Assembly: GCA_000969725.1 (NCBI GenBank)
Contig: JXSR01S018001.1
From: Ophiothrix spiculata
Taxonomy: Eukaryota > Echinodermata > Ophiuroidea > Amphilepidida > Ophiotrichidae
DNA: 54,209 nt
Direction: 5' to 3' (one strand)
Part shown: positions 13,801 through 25,706 of the stretch, one piece after another
Layout: every line of letters begins with the position of its first letter
How positions within the stretch are numbered: the stretch's first letter is position 1
Notes under the pieces: generated by a model
What the model was told of the DNA's origin: nothing
Databases searched by the model: none
The model's input: the letters and a program-made list of their open reading frames with translations, nothing else
Position numbers and translations under genes: made by a program

Positions 13801-13985
13801 TATAGACAATGTTAGGAATAAGTTATTGCAAGGTGCTTGATTCAGAGAGACTTTTGCCAATTATTGTCAAATTAATTATTCATCAAACGTACAAATTGCT
13901 TTCATACTTGTGTAGTTTTGTAGCTTTATTGCCTTACTAAGTCATATGCCTTTGTAGAATAAGACATGCACAGTGTAGCGTGGTG
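10830..13985. other. Copy A non-coding interior, right part
   Basis: This is AT-rich DNA matched by about 39,015-41,905. A pyrimidine-rich run with eight Cs lies near 12,730. From about 13,560 onward, similarity to copy B drops and matches only in patches, for example AGACAATGNTAGNAATAAGT near 13,805 and 41,795. This patchy tail is shared with the older 41.7-kb and 43.1-kb repeat blocks. I see no coding exon. Confidence 0.6.
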
Positions 13986-16013
13986 AAGTTTCAAAAAGAA
14001 GAATTATTTTGCCTTTAATAGAGGGTGCTGTTCATGAGAGGAATCCTGTTAAATGTGATGAATCATACAACAAAATATTTAAAGTAATCTGGGATGTAGT
14101 GGCAAAAAATAAACAAATCTGTACAGAAAACTTAAAATCTCACGTTATATATTCACAAGATGTCTTATCAATACTTGCCAGATCCAGCAAAAAGCCATGT
14201 ATGAAACTTGACTCAGACTAACAGGAAATTCAGTCAACAGCGAATGATTTTAACTCCAAAGCTGCTAAAATTACAAGTGCAATGATATGATTCAGACTGT
14301 GATGGAATGTGATGAAATATGCATCCATTTTCTGCTGCTATTGCAGTGAGAATTTGTGAAGATGTGCATTAGGTTTTAGCTAAAGAGGCTTTTTATGCCA
14401 TGTTCTCAACAATGTCTGCTGAAGGAGTCTGCTTTGCTTAGAACATCCACTTAGCTAAATGATCAAAATATGTCCTGAAATAGCAAATTACTCTTGATTA
14501 CAAGTGGGTTTTGTTTATAATAATGTTGCAAAATAGACTAACATGACTAAAAAGGAGGTCAATTATGTAATTGAACAATCTAGAACAATTTTGCTAATGA
14601 TATCAAAATAATGTACAATTAGATTCCTTTTCACTTCATCTTGTACTCAATGCAATTAAAAGTCATTCCAAGTGGATTCAACAGGGGACCCTCAGTTTGT
14701 TATATCCTCATCTTCCTTCTCCTCATTCCTAAGAATAGGTGACTACAATTTCTCCAGGCACATCGATCTTGGGAAGTTGTAGCAGTCTGGTCAGCTGAAA
14801 TATCATGTTCATCATACCCAAACAACACATAAATAAAATTGAATCCATCATCAATTTTAGTTTGTACCACTCCACTTTTATATTAAGACATCTACAGAGC
14901 CAGGTAAGAATATCTTATATTACAGTACTTCATTAATATTTTTTCTCTCTTTCTTTTTCTTTTCCATGTTCTCATCATATGACATTACATCTCAACATCA
15001 GGTAAGTGATAGTATAATAAACAAATATGATACTCCCTTCTCCAATACGAGGAGAAAAAAATTCCACCAAATATGTTGATGTGCCTGTTGGTTAAAAAAA
15101 AACCTTAATCAATATCTATATTTAAGTTCCATACACTGAACAAAAACTCTGGTACAAGGCATCAATACCTTATTTTGCCGTAAAAATGCCATCATGGGAT
15201 AAACATGATGAAAGCAAGATCTCTAGGCTCCAGCTTCAAGATTATTGCAGAAGAGGCGTTTATTGGATTTATTTTGAAAATTGGTATAAATTGATAAATG
15301 AATTGATTTATAATTTGATTGGAAGAGAAATTGATTTATAATCAGATTTACAGACCAATTTGATCAAGATCTTAAAGAAAGACACTTGTTCATTCGTGAG
15401 CAATAGCTGGATGTCCAGTGGCTTGGGTTAGGGTACAATCTCAAGAAGGCTCACCTCTTGCCAAATTAACTTCTCACCAAGAAGATGATGAAGATGATAA
15501 GCTTACATTGAAATCCTGTGGCATTTTACACCTTTGAAGTAACTTGTTTAAATTAAAAGTCTTTAGGCCATCCACAAACGCTCATTCCTAAGAGAACAAC
15601 TAATACACACAATTAACTGTAGCCAAGCCTATTACAGCACCTTTAGAATTAAAATGCATATTCTCTACAGAAAATTGTGGCATCCTTCACACCATCAATT
15701 TAATATGTTCCAAATTAAACCAAAGAATTACCAAAACCCATTGGCTAGCTTTGCACCATCAATGTATGCTGAAAATTACACCCAAAGAAATACCAGGAAC
15801 TTTGGAGCATCTTTCAAGGAAAACAAATTAAACCTGATTAAACATGAAAAAAAAATCTATTATTCAAAATAAGGGCATCCATTGATTTTGTCTCAGGGCA
15901 AATTGAAACTGAGAAATTGGTTTTAAATGCCCTCTTTTCATTGTACTAGATATTTACTCCAAAAAGCAAATTAGATTTTGTGGATATTGATCAGGATTCT
16001 TCCAAAGTCAACA
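13986..16013. other. Spacer between duplicons, no gene seen
   Basis: The sequence appears unique within the window. Open frames are short and have no recognisable domains; for example, the 70-codon frame at 14,009-14,221 resembles nothing I know. A C/T-rich tract lies near 14,940-14,970. Nothing else can be supported. Confidence 0.6.
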
Positions 16014-16037
16014 GTATGACCTGTTAACAGGTCATAC
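16014..16037. promoter_or_regulatory. Perfect 24-bp palindrome containing TGACCT and AGGTCA
   Basis: The 24 bases are exactly self-complementary with no loop. The left half is GTATGACCTGTT and the right half is AACAGGTCATAC. Read as nuclear-receptor half-sites, it is an everted repeat, TGACCT, six bases, AGGTCA (ER6). Everted AGGTCA repeats are known sites for some RXR heterodimers. No promoter or exon is recognisable nearby, so function is unproven. A recent small inverted duplication is the alternative. Confidence 0.5.
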
Positions 16038-17875
16038 CAGATTGTTGGTGATATCTGAATCAATCAATATTAATCCCTAAGCAAGATTCATCAGCTACTA
16101 AATTGCTTAGTGCCTCATTGGGTAGTGCATATATGTTCAGCTTTTTATCCATAATAAGTTTAGAAAGGTATGGTTAGTGTTGGGGAAATCTTAGATACAT
16201 AACTTCCAATATTTAGTAAGATATGTAATCAACTTATAAATGTTAGTTATCAATTTCTCAAAGTAATATGTCGTTTGTTTTATCAAGTGTATTTAGAGAG
16301 TCATATCTAACATGTCAACTAATGAAGTTGAATAATATGCATCCAATCTAGGAGTCATATGGTGTACTGGAACATTTGAGGTATTGCACGGTTCTCTTTG
16401 AATAAAGTATTATATTGATCCCAGTTATTTATGGGGTTTATTTATGTTGTGTCTAATTGCTTGATATACTTGTTGTAGAAGTAGGACAGGAAGTACGATT
16501 GTGAATATTGAATCACGGCTCTTGTATCAATCTTTGGAAGCATTTAAAGCACCTTCACATAAAAACATGAATTAAATTTGATCTCAAAAATCAGATACCT
16601 CATGATCACAATACCAACAGCTGTTTATCAATTCTTGTCAGCAACTTGTATGTTTGCAATGTGTCAGTTGTTGCTCTTTGGTCAAATCCCAAAACTCAGT
16701 AGTTGGCTCATATAACTCGTCCATACAATATGAAGCAAGAAGGTTTAATTTGTTGCTACAATTGCATTCCTGTTTTGTAGCTCAATTTAATTTCTCTTGG
16801 GTAAAAACCTGTCTGAAAGGAGAGGAGCTGTTTTCAACACCATGTATAGCATTCAGTTCTGCCACAGCTTGAAGTAGAAATAGATAAGACCATTCATTCA
16901 TTCATTCATTCAGATGCCTGCTTTAAAAAGGAAAGAAAAACACAGTTACTGAACTATTAAATATTGATTAAAATGAGATTGGACAAATTCACGATCATTC
17001 CGTATCTCATTTCCAAGCATTTCAAGATTTTTGCATTAATTGAATAGCTAGGGGTAATAATGGCAGCTCGAAGAATTTTTTGTCAAATTCCACCCATACA
17101 TATCAATATTTAGATTTTCTGTCATAATAAATTATCATTACTTTCAACATTAATTTTGCCGGGAATTTTGCCCTCTAAGTTGAAGTCTTAAGATTGGCCT
17201 AATTAGCAGATCCAATGCAAATTGAAATTTCTTTTGGTTTATCTTCAATCTATGATGTGATATAATGTTTTACAAACAAACCCCAACCTCTTTCCTGACA
17301 TATAGCATCAATACTTCGTGTACAGCTACATACCCAAGATCAACAAAAGTCCTATATTTTCGACTTTTCTGAAGTAAAATTTTATGGCATTTGTAGTTGA
17401 TTGTTACCATTGAACATAACAAGTGTAAATCAATTCTTGTCAGCAATTTGTATGTTTGAAGTTTTTAAATTTGTTGAAAAAAGATAAAATTTTGTCTAAT
17501 GCACCTTTAAGGAGTAGAGTGGATTCTTTGTCTATCTGAAATGCTAAATGTGTGTGTATGAATTGGAGCAAGTAGCATCATACAATAATGTTTGTAGCAT
17601 TGTGGGTGTGTTTATTTCAAGAGAGTCTACTCAAGCTTATCTAACATGCCAGCTTTTTCACTATTAACATACAGAGTGTGAAAGTTGCTAGTGACAGATT
17701 GCATAGCACATTCTGTGGTCTTTAAATTGAAATCAGTTGATGTGAAGGTTGAATAGAATATTTTCTATAGAAATAAATTTTGCTTCTTTAAAGTCAAACC
17801 ACAGTTCTGCGTCCTATATTGCCATTTTTTATACAGGTCCCAACACATTAACATTTTGTTTTTAGAGTCATTTAA
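16038..17875. other. Spacer, no gene; small repeats
   Basis: A (CATT)n microsatellite lies at about 16,891-16,911. A block of about 33 bp beginning TCAATTCTTGTCAGCAA occurs twice, near 16,628 and 17,431, suggesting a dispersed repeat. The frame at 16,654-16,872 shows no domain. No exon is supported. Confidence 0.55.
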
Positions 17876-18227
17876 AGCAATACTATAAGATTTTGATCAA
17901 AAATGGTTTATACTAAAAACAACAAAAAATAAAGGAATGATACTATCTAAAAGCGTTTTCAAGTGTATTTTGTCAAAAAGTTGTTTTGCAATTAAAAAAT
18001 GGATAAAACAGACATGCATGCTTTCCCTATACTAATGCATGGTGAATTAAATTTGGGATCCCGAATTTAATTCAACAAATGGGCAAAACAGAAAAAGTAA
18101 GCATATTTAAGCCAAATCGTTTAGAGGGCATTAAAATATCTACCCAAAACAAATCCAATAAGCTAAAAAAAATCAAAAGTCATGGGTGACAGGGGGCGCT
18201 TCATTTTCAACACTTTATAGTATTGCT
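17876..18227. mobile_element. 352-bp foldback MITE flanked by TTAA
   Basis: Both sides carry TTAA (17,872-17,875 and 18,228-18,231). The ends are inverted repeats: the left begins AGCAATACTATAA and the right, reversed, begins AGCAATACTATAAAG. The centre is a near-perfect 30-bp palindrome at 18,044-18,073 around GGGATCCC. A TTAA duplication is typical of piggyBac-group elements, although the terminal bases differ from the usual CCC start, so family assignment is tentative. There is no coding capacity. Confidence 0.7.
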
Positions 18228-18231
18228 TTAA

Positions 18232-19060
18232 GCCTAATAAACTCAATGATGTGAATTTGTACATTATGTGTTTAATCCCTTCCCCATGAATCACATAAAA
18301 AGAAATGATGACCACTTAGCAGCAAGCAAAGGTGGTAAAACAATAGGTTGATGAAGTGATTTATGACACCATGGTCCACTGCCCTACTATGACTCAGGAA
18401 TCATAACTCCATCCAGTGTTACAGTGCTGTTATTACATAGTATCGTTTGATGAGATAGCCCGCAGGCAAAGACAATTTTGTCATCACAGGAGCTTCCGAA
18501 ATGTATCCTTGTGTTTTTGTTTCTGTAAAACACCCTTGATGTTGTCAAAACATGTTGCTTGGTAGAGATGATCAAGGAAAACAATTGTCATCCACTGGCA
18601 TCAAAGAGGTATTTTGAAACTGTGGGACTTTGTGGACATGGCTCAAGAGATTGGTCAGAGCATAGGTAGAAGAACATTTCCAGTAAGAGATTTCACAAGA
18701 TGTATCAACTCTGTTGGGATTTGCAATAAAAAAAAAAGGCTGTTTGCATATTAGCAAAATATTTTGATTTTAAGTCCAGTAAATGCGCAAAATTCTGCCA
18801 AGGATTTGTAAAGGTTGTGAGAAATTTTCACTTGATTTAAGAAGATACAATTAATTGTCCGTATTCACAATGTAATTGTCTCATGGAAGCAAATAACAGC
18901 ACAGACATGCCAAAAGTTGGTGTTGGTCATGCTTTGGCTAACCGAGATTTATTCTCTACTTTCATCATAGCCATATACAATATTAATTAATTTTTTCGAC
19001 AATGTATGATAGAACACTTTTGTACTCTCCAGACAGCACAGACTGAAGAAAGACTCCCAG
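18232..19060. other. Spacer, no gene seen
   Basis: This is AT-rich single-copy-looking DNA. Two overlapping short minus-strand frames (18,387-18,757) show no recognisable domain. A first trace of the following satellite appears near 19,067 as CAGACAGTCCGGTCT. Confidence 0.5.
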
Positions 19061-19903
19061 ACAGTCCGGTCTAAGGATTCTAGCTTTGCAGTACATTCAA
19101 AGATCAAACCTTTATATTTATCAATAATTTGATAATTAACCTTCTAGATGTTAGACAGCCCGGTCTACACAGAGACTTTTAATTAGTCAAAGATGCTAGA
19201 CAGCCCAGTCTCGTTCTTTATTTATCAGGACTTGGAAGATGAGCAAAAATCCAGATCTGAAAACCAATTTTTCAGATCTGAATTTCCAAATTTAGTGGAA
19301 GTAGATAGCCCAGTCTAACCTTTAAGATGTTAGACAGCCCGGTCTATACAGAGACTTTTGATTAGTCAAAGATGCTAGACAGCCCAGTCTCGATCTATAT
19401 TTATCCGGAATTAGAAGATAAGCAAAAACTCCAGATCTGAAAACCAATTTTTCAGATCTGAATTTTCCAAATTTTTCAGAAGTTGACAGCCCAGTCTAAC
19501 CTTCCAGATGTTAGACAGCCCGTTCTATACTGAGACTTTTAATTAGTCAAAGATGCTAGACAGCCCAGTCTCGATCTATATTTATCCAGAATTAGAATAT
19601 ATATTTTTTCCAATATAAACTTGAGTATAACATANNNNNNNNNNNNNNNNNNNNNNNNNNNNNNNNNNNNNNNNNNNNNNNNNNGAAGATAAGCAAAACT
19701 TCAGATCTGAAAACCAATTTTTCAGATCTGAATTTTCCAAATTTTTTGGCAGTAGACAGCCTGGTCTTCCAGATGTTAGCAAGCTGTTCTATACAGAGAC
19801 TTTTAATTAGTCAAAGATGCTAGACAGCCCAGTCTCGATCTATATTTATCCGGAATTAGAATATATATTTTTTCCAATATAAACTTGAGTATAACATATA
19901 GCC
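19061..19903. repeat. Tandem array, unit about 180 bp, with palindromic AGAC..GTCT sites
   Basis: Units start at GATGTTAGACAGCCCGGTCT near 19,147, 19,326, 19,507 and 19,772 (the last degenerate), after a partial unit from 19,061. The first spacings are 179 and 181 bp. Each unit holds two sites of the form AGACAGCCCRGTCT, whose ends AGAC/GTCT are complementary. Units 1, 2 and the one after the gap also hold a perfect hairpin with 12-bp arms (CAGATCTGAAAA) and the loop CCAAT, at 19,252-19,280, 19,432-19,460 and 19,702-19,730. The array is interrupted by an assembly gap, so true copy number is unknown. Confidence 0.9.
19635..19684. other. Assembly gap (50 N) inside the satellite
   Basis: Fifty unresolved bases. 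The 40-odd bases just before the gap (AATATATATTTTTTCCAAT...GTATAACATA) are repeated at 19,859-19,901, after the last unit, where they look like the array's right flank. The left contig therefore seems to reach past the array and the right contig to re-enter it, so the join is doubtful. The round size suggests a placeholder length. Confidence 0.95.
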
Positions 19904-22900
19904 ATTAAATTTTTGTCAATGTCTTTTGAAAAAGTACATGTGATGGCCAAAAACTTTAAAATAAAGCCCGCATTTACACAATTGTCCTCACTATGGGAGT
20001 GGAGGGTGGGTTTTTAACAACATTCTCGATTAGCTGATAAAACATGTATGAAGCTATTATCAACATCACTCTCCTTTCCCTACAATGTCCTTTGCCGCAT
20101 GAATGAATATCAATAGCCACTCTCATTGACAAACAAATCATTACACCAGATTAGCATAAAGAATTTAATGACCCCTCATAAAATTGGCTCAGAATTGGTA
20201 ACTGGGGGTTCACACTACATTATTGAAACTGGGTGTTCATATGACATTAATACTAACTGACCAAGTTAGCCTTAACCAACACCATCAATTGCAAAGTCCA
20301 ACTCTCCCTCAGATACATCGGGCAGAGTTGGTTTTATTTTTCCCAGGGACAATCTTGTTTTCATTTTGACAAGCATCATGAAAACCTATTTCCACTTGAA
20401 CTCCTACAAATGTATGAGATTAGTGATATAGGTAAAAATAAAAGAAACAATGAATTTTTTAGGAAAACAACATATGTAGTGTTTTTCCCCGTCATGTTTT
20501 TGTAATAATTCCAATTCTGGTTTTTCATTTATCAAAAGGTGAATGCATCATATAGTATGCACAGTGCTTTAAACAGTATTCAAGCTTTCAGCAAATTTAC
20601 CTCAAGTTATAGAAACTGTTTTACACTTATATATATAGGTGGACCCTTGAACATTTCAAAGTTGTCAAAATTGAACTAATAATGTACCACTTTAGAATAT
20701 GATGGCCTCTGAAGTATGTAGCATTTTGATTTATAAAACAATTCTTGCCAATAAGTGTTCTTAATCATTTCAATTCTGACAGTTTTGTTCCAGGTGAGGT
20801 TTTTACTCTTAAGTTTTAATAAATGAATTGTCATATTTGCTTAGAGACCGGCTGTCTTGGGTGCATCAGAAATATTAGGTATGTTTTCAACATGACATGG
20901 ATCAATTGAATGGGAAGTAGTTCTATAACATCTGCCTGAAGAATGTTGGATGAAGTTTGACAAGGGAATTGCAATAGCCATATTTCCTTTTATGCTGAGA
21001 TTTTTTTACTCTACTGTTTTATGAAACTAATAGCATGAAAGCAGATGGAACTTCAGTAATCGATAGTAAATCATGAAAAGTCCCAGTTGGTTTTGAGAGA
21101 ATATGTTGTAGAGTATGCATATGTCAATAAAGTATGATGGTAGTATTCTTCAGTACAATTATATAATTACAGAAAAACAAAGTAAGCCAACGTAATGTGG
21201 CTTACTGTATGAATTACCTTTGAATGAAGGCAGGAACATTTTAAATCTGCAAACTTTGTAATAGAATAACATGTAATTTATGTGTATTTGTATTGTAGCC
21301 AAGAGGAAAATGTTGACTTTACTGTAGGTTCGTGATGGATGGTCACATACACATACAAATTCATAGAATTTGATCTTACTAAATAGTAACAAATAACCAT
21401 TTAAAACTTTGTTATCTCCTGCAATAAACCATGCCATTTGCATTTGTTTGTATCTGACTTTGTCATTAGCACAAAGTGTAAACTTGAACACCTGGGTCTC
21501 TAGTTCATTAGCATTTAGGTTGTGAAAAAGTCACTTCAGGTCAGAAGTATATGGCCGATTTTGATTCTTTTGTGCGACATTTTGATTGATTATTGTAGTG
21601 TTGGAAGATGAAAAACATTTGATGTAATTAATGTTAAATTGTGTGTTATATTCATACATGGTATGTATGCTTTGATATACTTAGTGCACTCTCTGTCAAT
21701 TAAATAATAATAAATGACATACGGGTTGATTGTTAAAATGAGCATATTGAACCTGATTGATTGTATTCAGAATAGATCAAAAAAGACTAAAAAGTCAACT
21801 TGAAAACATTTTTTCAATTCTTGACAATGACTGTAGTACTGTACTTTAACATATTTTTGTGTACCTTTATTCATTAATCATTTAATGCTGACTGCACTTA
21901 AGCTAAAATCAGTTAAAGATTGAAACATGATAGGAAGGTAAAGTTATAGTTTTTAAATTTTTGCCAAAGTACTTTGAAATCACATTTTGATTTTGCATTA
22001 TACCTTTTGATTGTGGTTCTATAAAAATAGATGATTATATTTAGCACATGAAATAAGGTAATGAAGCATTGAGATGGAGAAATAGAAATTTTAAGTTAGG
22101 AGTGCATTATTGTTGCAATATGCTTTTGATGGAATAGAGATGTCCTAAAAATAAATTCTAATGACAGGCTGTGGTTATACGTCAAATGTTTTATCCAAAC
22201 CATAGAGCTTCTCTAGCTGAATTATGCATGAGTCGGAAACATGCTCTATTGAAAACCTCACAGTTTTTGTGCAGATAGTTACATTGGAAATGCTGTTAAA
22301 AGAATTGTTGTGCAACTGTATCGTGATAGGTTAAATGAACTTTGCGCAGCAAGAGAAAATTCCGTTTGAGGCTCACTAACAGGTTGTTCTGTTTGGATAG
22401 GAGGAAATGGGATGAAATTATTCACACTTTGGGGTTTTTATAGATGGAAGGATTTTTTAGTTGGAATATGATGCTGCATACAGATTTGGATAGCAAATCA
22501 TTCTGACTTGTTTTTTTTCTTTACTTTGCTAAATTTTCTTTGTAACTGATTATTTTAAATATTTAAGGTGTAATGCAAGCTTTTGTGAAAATAGTCAGAT
22601 TTCCCTGAAACTGATCTTAACCGCTCATTTTGTTGTAGTTGAGAAACTGTGAGTTTCAAATGAAAACAAATGGTTTAGATTTACATTTTTCACTTTAAAC
22701 GCTTTCCTTTGGAAAGGCATGTTTATTTGTCACAAGATCCTGGACACAAAACAAAAATGTGCAGAAACGGTTTCAATGGTTTAAATATTCTAATAGCAAA
22801 CCGAAAATCTTTAAAAACATAAATTATTAAATTGCTTATTTTGAAATTATGGAGAAAGATTTCAGTTGGTCAGATCACAAGGATTACTAAAGGTTGCAGT

Positions 22901-25444
22901 GGATGTTTTCTGTTAATTTAGCAAAAAAAGCCCCTTCCTGGTCATTCTCGGGTGCAGTTTCAAAATATTTGGTCCACTCTGCTTGTACTCTATGTAAATT
23001 AAACACACTTAATGTCCCGAAAATAGTAGAATTAAGAAAAAGGGGTTTGTTTAAGACAACTGTAATATCAATTTGTACAAGTAATAAACACCTTTTGATA
23101 TTTTTTCCTCAAGTAGATCTATTAATTAACTCTTTCTTGATTAAAAAATTGGATTGACATTTAACTCTTTTAAAGCAGTCTAAAGGTGAAATATATTAAA
23201 TTTTATTTCAGATAATAACACATTCAGTACAAGGCAAATACAAATCTATATTGTGTCTGATTATCTGAAAGCTTTGAAAGAACCCTATTTTCCATTTTAC
23301 ACTATACATAAAGCATCTAAATCTTATGTAATTGTGCCAGTTTCATAGAGCCAATTTGAATTTTATTGACAGTCTCTGTCTGTGCAATTTTGCCTAAAAC
23401 TTCCGACATTTTGCCGTACATCCATTCTATTCAAGCTTATCTAGTTATTAAGTGGTTCATTCTCCTGTATATCGGGGAAAATTTGGTTACTTTATGCAAT
23501 TATGGTATAGGTATGTAAACATGGGTAGCAAAATTAGGCTGTCTTTGCCAAAATTTGGTACTTTGTTGAATCTACTTATTTATGAAAAGGCTACAATTCG
23601 ATTATCTCCCAAATAACTTTAACTTAAGTTATCGTGGAAAACTTTGACTGTTTATAAATGAACTCAAAATTTTAGTAATTTGGCACTTAGATGAGACCCT
23701 TTTTCTTGAAAATTGGTATTTGTATGGGTGACACATCTCTATCCAGATCAAACACAAGTAATTCCTCCTCCTCCAGGACATGTATAACGCAATTTAGTCT
23801 GCCATTTATAAAGCTTAGCCCAATAGAGCCAGCCTGCCTCGATTACCTAGCTTGCCTCTTAGTCAAGTAATATTCACAATGCGATTGTGATGTATGGTCA
23901 ATACATACGCTAGGTCAGTGGCTTTTGGGATGCTAGACTACTAGTAGCTATTTTCACAAGTGGTGAATGACAGGTTTCGGGCAAAGATGGATTAAATAGC
24001 ATGGAAACACCATTTCAGGGATTATTAAATTGTTTTTTGCTTTTCAAACAGGAAAAAAGTACTGGAACTGTACAAATATAGCCAGTGGGGATACAGTAGT
24101 ATTGCGAATCTAATAGCGGTTTTAACTATTGTGAGGGACAGAATTGTATGGAAGAGTGTTTTGATGGTGTCTATGGTCAGTAATAAGTAATTTTGACCAT
24201 TTTGTGTAATAGAGATAGGGCATGTGGAAGGTGGCATTTATTGTCTGTGAATGACAGGAATTTGTATTATGTTTTACATGTAGTGTCTATTGAATGGTTG
24301 TCTAATAGGTTGCAAAATCAAGTTATTCACAAAAGATCAAAATTCCTGTTTTACCGGGTTGCAATATTGAAGTTGTTTACAAAAGCAGTTAAATTTAAAT
24401 GAAACATTTTATGAATGTTAGTAAACAACATTTAATAAAGCGCCATTCCAAAAGCAATCACAGCGCTTTTACAAAGAAAAATGATGAAAACAAAGGGGAA
24501 AAAAGATTACAATGTTATGAATACAAAGTCTGCAAAATTGTGATTTTTGTGATTGAATAGGTTAATGTTGATTGCTAAATGAAATATTAGAGGCAGTAAT
24601 CTTTTTGATTGAAGTAGAACCAGTTTTGTTCCATTTCAATGTAGAACCATACTTGTTCCATTTCAATGGGTCAGCCATCCTTCTTTACGCAAGATGAATG
24701 CCTGGTGATGAAAACCAGTGGCACTATAATTCTTTATAGCATATGTGAAGGTACCAGTTGCTGGCAGCAGATTGTTTGGTGATAGTCTGACGAACAGTTG
24801 TCATTTTGAACAGTCTGTAATGAAATGAAGTTTTCAAAAAGTTGTATAGAGTTTAAAGATTTTTTTTGTTTTTACCTGCGACTAAAGAAAAGTGATTTTG
24901 ATATCCAAGAAAATTATTCCTTATCGGCCAACCTCATGCTATTTTGGTCAGGGCATAAATATTACATGGTTCAAACTTAGCTCTCACTTTGCAAACCTGT
25001 CCCTCCTACTTGACCATCTTTCCGTTAATGTCATGTGCAAAATCCTATTAGTGACATCTGACTTCAGTATGTGTTGATATTGTCATCACTTGCATTCATG
25101 GTTTATTTCAGCATTGCTGGGCCGGTTACTAAAGATGCTAAATACAGGTTAGCTGTTTTGTTAGAGATAAAACTATGTTTCCTTCATCGCTTTGTTCTTT
25201 GACTTAACATTTGCATTTATGGGAGGGCTATGCATATTCTTGCGAACTAAATCTCGGTCTGTGGAGTAATCAGTCTTCAGGTGCGCACATCCCTGTATCA
25301 TCTATTAGGTAAATGCCCCAGGCTAAGGGCTTAAAAGTTGGCTCTTGCCTCCCTCCTGGCTCCTTCTGTCACACTGTCTGTAAATATTTTGCTGGATTTG
25401 TCGCTTTGTATCCTAACTGGTATTCACATTTTCATTTTTGAAGT
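19904..25444. other. Long spacer, no gene recognised
   Basis: About 5.5 kb of AT-rich DNA. The longest frame is 110 codons on the minus strand (21,159-21,491); it shows no domain or signal peptide and is compatible with chance. A 27-bp unit ending TTGTTCCATTTCAAT is tandemly doubled at about 24,615-24,668. The pair AAAGCGCC / AGCGCTTTTACAAAG near 24,437-24,475 resembles the GCGCTTT repeat near 49,820. No exon with convincing splice sites was found. Confidence 0.55.
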
Positions 25445-25706
25445 AAAGAGCTTGAGTATAGATTTCATCAAATTAATCAAGATTTGTTATTACTTGACTC
25501 TTATCATCTTTGTTAATTTCAGTGGCAATCAACTGCGGCAAATTTAAAAACTGAATCATGAGCTCATTATGGTACAAGTGAAGAGGTTTGAGTATAAATT
25601 TTATCAAGCAAATCAGTATTACATGATTCTTAACATCTTTGTTTGTTAATTTTAGTGACAAACGACTGCTGCAAATTTGAAAAGTTGAATCATGAGCTCA
25701 ATATGG
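25445..25706. repeat. Two-unit tandem duplication, period about 135 bp
   Basis: The units at 25,445-25,572 and 25,580-25,706 share GAGTATA, ATTTTATCAA/ATTTCATCAA, AACATCTTTGTT, CTGCNGCAAATTT and GAATCATGAGCTCA. They are moderately diverged, so the event is not recent. The short frames across them on both strands are by-products. Confidence 0.8.

Larger units (their letters stand above)
1..13985. repeat. Segmental duplication, copy A
   Basis: This block is collinear and in the same orientation with 27,685-41,905. Position 1 aligns directly with 27,685 (AGATACTTATTTTGACAAA in both). Homology runs with many indels to about 13,560/41,560, then weakens and stays traceable to about 13,985/41,905, where both copies share a CACAGTGTAG motif. 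In the best block I checked by eye (about 9,780-10,030 against 35,940-36,190) I counted about ten differences in roughly 250 bases; other blocks are more diverged. The left edge cannot be defined because the window starts inside or at the repeat. Copy A has private insertions at 3,454-4,957 and 10,730-10,821 and a private tandem duplication near 800-1,080. No protein-coding exon was recognised. Confidence 0.93.

Noticed and set aside
19061-19903. CRISPR-like array
   Set aside because: The unit of about 180 bp is fully repeated with no short repeat/unique spacer alternation, and the context is a eukaryotic satellite.
21159-21491. 110-codon minus-strand frame
   Set aside because: No domain, no signal peptide, AT-rich codons and no splice or promoter context; length is compatible with chance over 54 kb.
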